6,434 nucleotides of DNA from Thermodesulfobacteriales bacterium (GTDB taxonomy: Bacteria > Desulfobacterota_D > UBA1144 > Nemesobacterales > UBA2774): contig SPCL01000118.1 in NCBI GenBank assembly GCA_004525335.1, positions 1-6,434 on the forward strand, written 5' to 3'. Every line of letters starts with the position of its first letter. Position 1 is the stretch's first letter. Below are positions 1 to 5,812 of this stretch, in pieces. A program made the translations under genes and the position numbers. Under the pieces are notes generated by a model. It worked only from the letters and a program-made list of their open reading frames with translations. It did no database searches and was not told the DNA's origin.

Positions 1-1299
1 ATCTTGCTCGGTGGTCTTTTTTAGAACTGTGGAATAAATAACCCCCGCTATTACTATTAATAGTAAAAATCCTAGTGCCCCCCATTTCAAATAAGCACCT
101 TGAGCCAACGGGCTTTTAAGCTCAACCTTGATAAGATGTCCGGGTTTTAAACCCTCCCCTGTCCACTTTAGAAAACTCTCTTCATGTATTTGTACGGCTT
201 CTCCACCGTTTAATCCCATTACTTCAACATTTTTAGTTGATTCGGACACTAAGAGCAAAAAATTCTCAGTAGGGTAATCTATGGTTTTTTCAAAAGATGT
301 AGTTCCGGAATTCAAAGGCAAATTGTATGCGTAAACCACTCTTTTCTGACCGGGAGGAACGCTTGCAGTGTCGGCAAAACCGTAACTAGTCTGTACTATG
401 TCATCGGGATTTACACCGTGGATAAAGTTCATGCTCTGTGCCTCTTTTGGAGTACTAAACCTGAGTGATTCCTTCCTGCCGTCTTCAATATCCTTACCGC
501 CCACATAGATTTTATCCCCTGTGTTGTCATACAGAGTAAGGTCTGCAACAGATAACGCGCCTTCCTCTACCTGCACTATCATCTGGGCTTCAGTAATTTT
601 GATGGTATCTTCATCAACCGTGGGATCGTAAATAGGTAGATTAATTATCTTAGTCTCTTCATTAGGATAAAAAACCATTTTGTCTGTTGAATACTGAGCG
701 CCTTTAAAATTCACGATAATCGCATAGCTTCTGTCCCAATTAAGACCATCGAACGAGAAGTTCCCCTGTTCATCAGACTTAAGCGTTTTATCACCCGTAG
801 GCTTGTCCCCCATATAGGAGGTAAGAGTTAATTCAATGCCAGGAACCGGTCCGTCGTTTGTTTTGTTGACCACTTGCCCGGAGATACTGCCGCTAGTCGC
901 CCCATTTTTGGGAGCGTTGTAAGAAACGAGATATTCCGCAATTGCCTGAGCCTGAGCCGGCGGAACATTCATTGGAGGCATCGGAGGATAGCCTTCATTA
1001 AAAGGCATTTTGCCGCTTGCTTGATAAATTTGCTGAGGGTTTTCAATCCACTTAGCAATTTGTTCTTTTGGGTATCTTCCGTCAACTCCCGCTAAATCCG
1101 GGCCAACGAATCTCCCTCTCCCGATAGTATGACACCTTACGCAGCGGTTTTGTATAAAGAGCCCCTCACCTGAAAGAGTGAGGGCTGCGGAGCCTTGCTG
1201 TTGAGCTTTAACTACGGGCGCCTTTAGAATTGGGCAGATTAGAAAGGCAAGCAAAACAAGGAACAATAAGTTATATGCAGTTTTATTAATGGTTTTCAT
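1..1299 (-). CDS. Membrane-anchored monoheme cytochrome c with carboxypeptidase-regulatory-like domain (3' end outside window)
   Basis: The frame is open from an ATG at 1299 to the left edge, giving 433 codons with no stop, so the C-terminus is missing. Residues 1-32 form a signal peptide ending near VKA. A small cytochrome c domain follows (about 40-130). It has one heme site, CVRCH (C53, C56, H57; nt 1129-1143), and a KMP motif (M98) that is the likely axial Met; M107 and M110 are alternatives. Residues 137-225 look like a carboxypeptidase-regulatory-like beta-sandwich, with SISGQVVN, a PVPGIELTL strand and DEQGNFSFDGL. Residues 230-400 form a beta-rich domain, followed by one membrane helix (about 404-425) and a KKTTEQD tail. 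This predicts a periplasmic electron carrier anchored at its C-terminal end. It begins 1 nt after the upstream stop (TAAGATG), so it is probably translationally coupled to that gene. Being CxxCH-bearing, it is a natural substrate of the adjacent Ccm machinery. The redox partner cannot be read from the sequence. Confidence 0.88.
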   Translation of the reverse strand, partial: MKTINKTAYNLLFLVLLAFLICPILKAPVVKAQQQGSAALTLSGEGLFIQNRCVRCHTIGRGRFVGPDLAGVDGRYPKEQIAKWIENPQQIYQASGKMPFNEGYPPMPPMNVPPAQAQAIAEYLVSYNAPKNGATSGSISGQVVNKTNDGPVPGIELTLTSYMGDKPTGDKTLKSDEQGNFSFDGLNWDRSYAIIVNFKGAQYSTDKMVFYPNEETKIINLPIYDPTVDEDTIKITEAQMIVQVEEGALSVADLTLYDNTGDKIYVGGKDIEDGRKESLRFSTPKEAQSMNFIHGVNPDDIVQTSYGFADTASVPPGQKRVVYAYNLPLNSGTTSFEKTIDYPTENFLLLVSESTKNVEVMGLNGGEAVQIHEESFLKWTGEGLKPGHLIKVELKSPLAQGAYLKWGALGFLLLIVIAGVIYSTVLKKTTEQD

Positions 1300-1300
1300 C

Positions 1301-1816
1301 TTAGTTTAATTTAGCTCCGCATTTAGAACAGAACATATCCTCAGAACTATATTCGCTCCCGCACTTAGAACATTTGTTTTCTTTTTTCCTTTTGTTAGAA
1401 GCGCTTCTGAATGCAGAAATCTCCTCTTCAATATTTTTATCCTCAATCATGTTATCCGTTTTTCTGTATGACGATATTTCCTGCTCGAGTTCGTAATCAG
1501 GACCTCTTGCTCCGCTTTGTTTCTGGGGTTGATCCATTTCTTGTAATACTGAGGCTGCCTCAAGTTTGTATTTACTTTTAAGCTCCTCATAATCCTCTTT
1601 TGAGAGCTTCCCGAGGCTGTAGTCAAAATCTATATCTCGAATAGCGGAATATAATGCCTCTTTTTGGTTATCTAAAGATTTTAGTTTTTCTGCTGTAGTC
1701 TTAACACCGGACATAACAGGAAAGTCATTTCCTTGATCCCCGCTTTTTAGGAAAAATGGTAAAGCTATATATATAGCCACAGCTGCTGAAATAATTAAAA
1801 TTATTAAGATTTCCAA
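1301..1816 (-). CDS. CcmI-like N-terminal segment fused to a C-terminal zinc ribbon
   Basis: This is a 171-residue protein with a TTG start. It has one N-terminal membrane helix (about 2-23), followed by Lys, which suggests the rest is cytoplasmic. Residues 46-95 (LDNQKEALYSAIRDIDFDYS then GKLSKEDYEELKSKY) match the pattern of the helical region after the first membrane span of CcmI/CycH. There, a basic/acidic helix is followed by a G-x-L-s-x-e-e/d-Y-e-e-L turn. The middle (100-147) is charged and low in complexity. The end is a compact zinc ribbon with two CxxC knuckles (C149/C152 and C163/C166; nt 1319-1372). Full CcmI has a second span and periplasmic TPR repeats that bind apocytochrome; these are absent here. 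The gene lies 40 bp after ccmF, where ccmG/H/I are usually found, which supports a link to cytochrome assembly. The CcmI relation is inferred from pattern and position. It could also be a generic membrane zinc-ribbon protein. Confidence 0.75.
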   Translation of the reverse strand: MEILIILIISAAVAIYIALPFFLKSGDQGNDFPVMSGVKTTAEKLKSLDNQKEALYSAIRDIDFDYSLGKLSKEDYEELKSKYKLEAASVLQEMDQPQKQSGARGPDYELEQEISSYRKTDNMIEDKNIEEEISAFRSASNKRKKENKCSKCGSEYSSEDMFCSKCGAKLN

Positions 1817-1822
1817 ATTGTT

Positions 1823-1827
1823 TCCTT
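1823..1827 (-). promoter_or_regulatory. Shine-Dalgarno site fixing a TTG start
   Basis: On the minus strand AAGGA lies 6 nt before the TTG at 1816-1814. An in-frame TAA (1831-1829) sits five codons upstream with no ATG or GTG between. This site therefore supports TTG as the start of the zinc-ribbon protein. Confidence 0.75.
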
Positions 1828-1856
1828 TTTATCGAAATGTTCCGGAAGAAAAAGAA

Positions 1857-3866
1857 TTATGACGCTTTTACCGTAGTATCTTTTTCACTTACCGTATACC
1901 TTACAAAAGCTTCTTGTCTACTCTTTGTGCCGCTCGGCCATATTGTAATGACCGCTCCCAGAAGGAGTACTAGGCCTCCTATCCAAATCCAATTGACCAT
2001 CGGGTTTATCATTGCCCTAATCGTAGCGCTGCCGTCTTCATTGAAACCGCTTAGAATTATATATAGGTCGTCTTTGTAAGTAGAGCGCAAAGCTACTTCG
2101 GTTTCCTGGTTTATTTCACGGTTACCTTCATATTTGTAAATGTTTTTTTCAGGCGTTATTGTGTCTATTTCCCTGCCATCTTCAAAAAGCGTAAGGTTTG
2201 CCACTGTAGCGTTTTTAGCATCTGTCGTATATTGTTCGAGTCCGTCAAACCTAAGAGTGTAGCCCCTTAATTCCATTGACTCGCCTTTATTAAGAGTTGC
2301 CTGCTTTTCAGTTACAAATACCGAAGAAGCTGTTACCCCTATCACGATGAGAACAATCCCTATATGAACTATATAGCCGCCGTAGCGCCTCTTGTTTCTC
2401 GAGACTAATCTCATAAACGCCATAAGGAAATTTTCCCCTCTTTTCATTCTAACCCTGGTGCCTCTAAAAAATTCTGTAAACACGGTTCCTGTCACAAACG
2501 CGCATAATGCAAAAGCGATCAAAGCCTTAACATCTTTCATTCCCAGAGCTAAGAGGACTATAACGGTTAAGATTCCGAGCAATATTGGAATGAGGAAATT
2601 TTTAACCAGATTTTTAAACGACGCTTTTCTCCAGGAAATTAGAGGCCCTACTCCCATCAGGAATATGAGTACAAGCGCGATTGGTACATTAACCCGGTTA
2701 AAATACGGCGAGCCGACTAAGATTTTACTCCCGGTCACGGCTTCAGATAATATAGGGAATATCGTTCCCAGAAAAACCGCGAAAGCGGCTCCTAAGAAAA
2801 GTAGGTTGTTAAATATAAATGCGCTTTCCCTGGACAATATAGACTCAAAACTGTTCTCCGTTTCAAGGTCATTAATTCTGTAGAGAAACATGCCGAAGGA
2901 AAAAAGAAGTATAAATGCGATAAATCCTAAAAACAGAGGACCTATGTCGGACTGGGCAAAAGAGTGTACAGAAGATATTATCCCGCTTCTGGTGATAAAG
3001 GTTCCGAATATAGCAAGGAAGAAGGTCAGAATTATTAGCGACATGTTCCACTTTTTAAGCATGCCCCTTTTTTCCTGGATCATTACGGAGTGAATAAACG
3101 CGGTAGCCGCCAGCCACGGCATAAAGGCTGCGTTCTCAACAGGGTCCCATGCCCAGTAGCCTCCCCACCCAAGCTCGAGATAAGCCCAGCGGGCTCCCAA
3201 AAGAAGACCGATACCCAAGAAGGTCCATGCAACTAGAGCCCACTTGCGTGAATACCTTATCCACTCGTCCCCGAGTTTTCCTGAAAGGAGCGCCCCCATT
3301 CCAAATGCGAACGGAACCGTGACACCCACGTATCCCACGTAAAGCGTAAGAGGGTGTATGGCCATATAGGCGTTTTGAAGTATGGGGTTAAGCCCCCTTC
3401 CCTCCTTTGGAATAAAGGGGAGTTTTTCAAAAGGGCTCTCGATAAAAGCTATTACAAAGATAAAGAAGATTGACACAGTGGCAAGGGTTGCAAGAACATA
3501 CGGCATGAGCTGTCTGTCCTTATTTCTACTCTGAAGAACAACTATTGCTGTATAAACTGAAAGCACAAGGCACCATAGCAGGAGTGAGCCCGCCTGCCCC
3601 GCCCAAAGAGAAGTTATCCTGTATATAGTTGCAAGATCGGTGCTGGTGTTTAGGGCTACGTATTTTAAGCTGAAGTCAAGATTAATAAGAGAGTGTACGA
3701 GTGCTATAGTTGCTATTACTAATAGAACGAATACAGCAATGGCTCCGTTTTCAGCGCTTCTTACAAAGTCCCATTTGCGGGTTCTTGCTCCGTAGATGGA
3801 TGCTACCAGAACATAGATAGAGATAATGAACGCTAGGAATATTGAGATACTTCCGGTTTCTGTCAT
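1857..3866 (-). CDS. ccmF: Cytochrome c heme lyase subunit CcmF
   Basis: This is a complete 669-residue polytopic membrane protein, close to the usual CcmF length. CcmF takes heme from holo-CcmE and ligates it to CxxCH cysteines on the periplasmic side. The WWD heme-handling motif is present as WGGYWAWDPVENAAFMPWL (about 234-252). The four His expected in CcmF all have plausible counterparts: H171 in AIHPLTLYVGYVG and H301 in SVHSFAQS (periplasmic pair), H259 in FIHS and H501 in GGYIVHIG (membrane heme-b pair). Residues 515-620 form the soluble periplasmic domain before the last helix, which begins at the characteristic NPMVNWIWIGG. The ATG follows the ccmE stop directly (TAAATG), with AAGGA 13 nt upstream inside ccmE, indicating translational coupling. 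It is assigned to CcmF rather than the related NrfE or CcsA by length, the C-terminal domain and the adjacent ccmE. No disruption is visible. Confidence 0.97.
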   Translation of the reverse strand: MTETGSISIFLAFIISIYVLVASIYGARTRKWDFVRSAENGAIAVFVLLVIATIALVHSLINLDFSLKYVALNTSTDLATIYRITSLWAGQAGSLLLWCLVLSVYTAIVVLQSRNKDRQLMPYVLATLATVSIFFIFVIAFIESPFEKLPFIPKEGRGLNPILQNAYMAIHPLTLYVGYVGVTVPFAFGMGALLSGKLGDEWIRYSRKWALVAWTFLGIGLLLGARWAYLELGWGGYWAWDPVENAAFMPWLAATAFIHSVMIQEKRGMLKKWNMSLIILTFFLAIFGTFITRSGIISSVHSFAQSDIGPLFLGFIAFILLFSFGMFLYRINDLETENSFESILSRESAFIFNNLLFLGAAFAVFLGTIFPILSEAVTGSKILVGSPYFNRVNVPIALVLIFLMGVGPLISWRKASFKNLVKNFLIPILLGILTVIVLLALGMKDVKALIAFALCAFVTGTVFTEFFRGTRVRMKRGENFLMAFMRLVSRNKRRYGGYIVHIGIVLIVIGVTASSVFVTEKQATLNKGESMELRGYTLRFDGLEQYTTDAKNATVANLTLFEDGREIDTITPEKNIYKYEGNREINQETEVALRSTYKDDLYIILSGFNEDGSATIRAMINPMVNWIWIGGLVLLLGAVITIWPSGTKSRQEAFVRYTVSEKDTTVKAS

Positions 3867-4286
3867 TTAGTTTGAAGCTTCCTTATTCTCATAGAGAGAA
3901 TCTGTTGATTCGTACTTGGTTGGGCATTTTGCGAGAAGAATATCGGCTTCAAATACATCATTCTTAGCGTATACGCCTTCTACCACCGCTTCAACATCGT
4001 CAGCGAAAATATCGGGAATTATACCTTCATAAGTCACATCAATGTTTTGAGTGCCGTCTGTAATCTGAAATTTGAGCGCGCTGTTAGTGTCTTTTATAAT
4101 CGTACCCGGAACTACTGTTCCAGATACTCTTACTTTAGTGTCGTAGACAGCCGGCACCTGTGCCATAAGCTCTTCCACAGTGAGGTAATAAACCATAGTG
4201 TCTCTTACTCCACCATAAACGAGATAACTCACAGTAAGAGCAATTACTGCTATCGCTACAATAAATTTCAATTTTCCTTTAAGCAT
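3867..4286 (-). CDS. ccmE: Heme chaperone CcmE, Cys/Tyr (CxxxY) variant
   Basis: This 139-residue protein carries heme in the periplasm from the CcmABCD complex to CcmF. It has a short basic N-terminus, one membrane anchor (about 6-25), then an OB-fold beta-barrel. Landmarks are the YYLTVEEL strand (33-40), VRVSGTVVPGTI (52-63), LKFQITDG (71-78), and ADDVEAVVEGVYAKNDVFEADILLAKC in the last strands. In the classical family the LLAK strand is followed by His within an HxxxY motif, and that His binds heme covalently. Here the motif reads AKCPTKYES, with C121 in the His position and Y125 kept (nt 3912-3926). Such CxxxY CcmE proteins are known from Desulfovibrio and some archaea, so this is a recognised variant rather than a broken gene. 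It lies 14 bp after the CcmD-like gene and abuts ccmF. Confidence 0.95.
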   Translation of the reverse strand: MLKGKLKFIVAIAVIALTVSYLVYGGVRDTMVYYLTVEELMAQVPAVYDTKVRVSGTVVPGTIIKDTNSALKFQITDGTQNIDVTYEGIIPDIFADDVEAVVEGVYAKNDVFEADILLAKCPTKYESTDSLYENKEASN

Positions 4287-4293
4287 CTATTGA

Positions 4294-4298
4294 CCCTC
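4294..4298 (-). promoter_or_regulatory. Shine-Dalgarno site of ccmE
   Basis: GAGGG on the minus strand lies 7 nt before the ccmE ATG (4286-4284), within the 14-bp gap after the preceding stop. It supports this ATG as the start. Confidence 0.65.
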
Positions 4299-4300
4299 AA

Positions 4301-4948
4301 TTACGAAAACGCTTCTAACTCTTTTTTCAACTGTATGTTTTTTCTTAGTAGATCATAAATATAAATTATTAGTACTATCCAAGCAACTAGATATCCCCAA
4401 AACAGATAATTTAGCCTAAGTGGGATTGCTTCAAGTTTAACAGCATCTAGCCATACTTTCCCTTGCCCTTCTACTATAAGGTTTAGCTTAACATTTTCAG
4501 GTGCATTCCCTTTGTCAATATATAGTACGGTCTCAGCGGGTCTCCAATCAGTCGTGCCAGATACAGGGACTCTTGGGCCACGCGATATAAGTTCTTCTCC
4601 ATCTGGAAATGATGCAATTAATTCTATATATGAAATACCTCTTAAATCCTCAGTACCGGTAAGATCTTCAGAGCGTATTTGAGCTTTATATGTTAAGCGT
4701 TTGTTTTTAAAGTCTTCCTTGTCTATTTCAAACAGTTCAACTTTAATAGCCTTATCAGTATTGATTAAAAGCGATCCATTGTTATCTGTAGTGATTTCTG
4801 TATCAATCACAACGCCTGACTGAGTAATTATCTCTTGGACATTTGATATAGGGAAACTAAGCTTCTTCTCTTCTTGGGCAAGAGATTGATAGCCAGTCAT
4901 GGTGACAATAAAAAATAGTAATACCGTAAAATAAAATTTTCTTTTCAT
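4301..4948 (-). CDS. Exported beta-sandwich domain fused to a CcmD-like membrane helix
   Basis: This is a 215-residue protein. Residues 1-24 form a signal peptide (KRK, hydrophobic core, cleavage near SLA|Q). Residues about 45-175 are beta-rich and resemble carbohydrate-binding or jelly-roll sandwiches. Features include LTYKAQIRSEDL, YIELIASFPDG, a TTDWRPAETVLYI strand and the closing GKVWLDAVKLEA, the type of last strand typical of that fold. A membrane helix follows (about 180-200, starting NYLFWGYLVAW; nt 4346-4411), then a basic, heptad-like tail (LRKNIQLKKELEAFS). The helix and tail look like CcmD, a tiny N-out/C-in protein with a YxxxAY-type span and a basic cytoplasmic end. CcmD promotes release of holo-CcmE from CcmABC. 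The gene sits immediately before ccmE, the normal ccmD position, and the predicted topology agrees. The CcmD call comes from position and pattern. The ligand of the sandwich domain is unknown. Confidence 0.72.
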   Translation of the reverse strand: MKRKFYFTVLLFFIVTMTGYQSLAQEEKKLSFPISNVQEIITQSGVVIDTEITTDNNGSLLINTDKAIKVELFEIDKEDFKNKRLTYKAQIRSEDLTGTEDLRGISYIELIASFPDGEELISRGPRVPVSGTTDWRPAETVLYIDKGNAPENVKLNLIVEGQGKVWLDAVKLEAIPLRLNYLFWGYLVAWIVLIIYIYDLLRKNIQLKKELEAFS

Positions 4949-5095
4949 ATCCTAATCTCAAAAATAGAATACCTGCCATTTCCGACATTAAAAGCGTAGT
5001 TTATATGAAGAAAAACGCTGAATCGGGTACACCGGGTACAAAGTGGGTGTCCGGGGTGGAAAAGTCTATTAGTTGGGAGCCCTTATCCCTGTCTC
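4949..5095. other. 147-bp intergenic gap with a GC-rich repeated segment
   Basis: This is the longest non-coding stretch. Its centre (5024-5060) is markedly richer in G (+ strand) than its surroundings and contains a 9-bp tandem duplication, CGGGTACAC/CGGGTACAA (5024-5041). The same segment can fold into an imperfect hairpin: GG, a bulged T, then ACACC (5026-5033) pair with GGTGTCC (5046-5052) around a 12-nt loop. The remainder is AT-rich. A TATAAA at about 5004-4999 on the minus strand could be a -10 element for the CcmD-like gene, but no convincing -35 partner is present. No small gene with a credible start and RBS is seen. Confidence 0.5.
5024..5041 (+). repeat. Two-copy 9-bp tandem repeat
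   Basis: CGGGTACAC (5024-5032) is followed directly by CGGGTACAA (5033-5041), identical at 8 of 9 positions. Two further G runs follow (5045-5047 and 5053-5056), so four runs of at least three G lie within 32 nt on the + strand. Confidence 0.7.
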
Positions 5096-5740
5096 TTAAT
5101 CTGAGTCATCTTGTTCGCTTGAATGTTCTACGGTTGAGGTTTTCTCTTCCTTCTTAGGGAAGATTATATATTGAACCACAAACCCTAGTCCCCCAAGTGC
5201 TATCAAGCTTAATAATATCCTATATGTGTCAATCTCACTGATATTATTTATAAATTCAGGAGTAAAAGGGTTAAAATTGCTATTAAGAACATAAAGAGTG
5301 CCTATAACGGCTATCCAGGCCCCGGCAAAAGAGGTAATAAGTATAATCATGAATTTTTGTAGCAACAATGCGATTATTCCCCCCAAGATTGCAGGCATTA
5401 TATATAGTAGAGGGCTTGTATCAATATTGATCAGCATAAGGATTCCTGAGAATACTGAAATTCCAAACAAAGCCCCTAGGAGAAAGACCCCAGCAGAATA
5501 AAGGAATAACAAAATTACGGCAGCCACTAAGCCGCCAGCTATGCCGGCAATTAAAATAATAAGTATCTCGTTGCCATCGGTTAGGGTAAAACCAACCCCT
5601 GCTATGAATGACGCGCCGATAATGAATCCGGCAACAGCTAAAACTAATTTGAAAATTTTATAGCCAAAAAAACATATAAAAAGTCCAAATAGGGTAGCGA
5701 TAATAGAGAAAATCTTAAGAGTGGTTGGAGTGATGTTCAA
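5096..5740 (-). CDS. TMEM198/DUF4203-like polytopic membrane protein
   Basis: This is a 214-residue, very hydrophobic protein with about seven predicted membrane helices (roughly 8-27, 32-52, 58-80, 83-104, 110-127, 130-151, 174-194). It has a hydrophilic acidic tail (KKEEKTSTVEHSSEQDDSD). The segment FFGYKIFKLVLAVAGFIIG (24-42), with its aromatic GYK-FK turn and Gly-rich helices, is the hallmark seen in TMEM198/DUF4203 proteins. Their biochemical role in bacteria is not established. The start is TTG at 5740-5738: the codon just before it is an in-frame TAA and a GGGAGG lies 4 nt upstream, so no longer start is possible and the next in-frame Met is far inside. It lies 72 bp after ccmC and 147 bp before the CcmD-like gene, splitting the usual ccmC-ccmD pair. 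Any role in heme handling is guesswork from position. Confidence 0.8.
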   Translation of the reverse strand: MNITPTTLKIFSIIATLFGLFICFFGYKIFKLVLAVAGFIIGASFIAGVGFTLTDGNEILIILIAGIAGGLVAAVILLFLYSAGVFLLGALFGISVFSGILMLINIDTSPLLYIMPAILGGIIALLLQKFMIILITSFAGAWIAVIGTLYVLNSNFNPFTPEFINNISEIDTYRILLSLIALGGLGFVVQYIIFPKKEEKTSTVEHSSEQDDSD

Positions 5741-5744
5741 TTAG

Positions 5745-5750
5745 CCTCCC
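5745..5750 (-). promoter_or_regulatory. Shine-Dalgarno site fixing a TTG start
   Basis: GGGAGG on the minus strand is followed by CTAA and then TTG (5740). The TAA of CTAA is an in-frame stop, so this site and the TTG define the start of the TMEM198-like protein. The 4-nt spacing is short but workable. Confidence 0.7.
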
Positions 5751-5812
5751 AGAATTCTTACTTTAACTATTGACTGGCTTGATTATGTGAATAATTCCAC
5801 AATATCAGCATG

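Noticed and set aside
874..1095. 73-codon + strand frame
   Set aside because: It is antisense to the cytochrome c domain, whose CxxCH and signal peptide are clear on the minus strand.
1837..2079. 80-codon + strand frame
   Set aside because: It overlaps the 3' end of ccmF in antisense. Its apparent hydrophobicity is a by-product of the complementary strand.
2392..2883. 163-codon open frame on the + strand
   Set aside because: It lies wholly inside ccmF on the opposite strand, shows no recognisable domain or RBS, and is a shadow of the well-supported membrane protein.
4047..4358. 103-codon + strand frame
   Set aside because: It is antisense to ccmE and the end of the CcmD-like gene, with no RBS or domain support.
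4990..5032. Sigma-70 promoter for the CcmD-like gene
   Set aside because: A TATAAA is present, but no acceptable -35 hexamer lies 16-18 nt upstream. It is not listed as a separate promoter feature.
5011..5052. Rho-independent terminator after the TMEM198-like gene
   Set aside because: The stem is short and bulged with a 12-nt loop, and the T run on the minus strand begins about 10 nt past the stem, so it lacks the canonical stem plus U-tract form.
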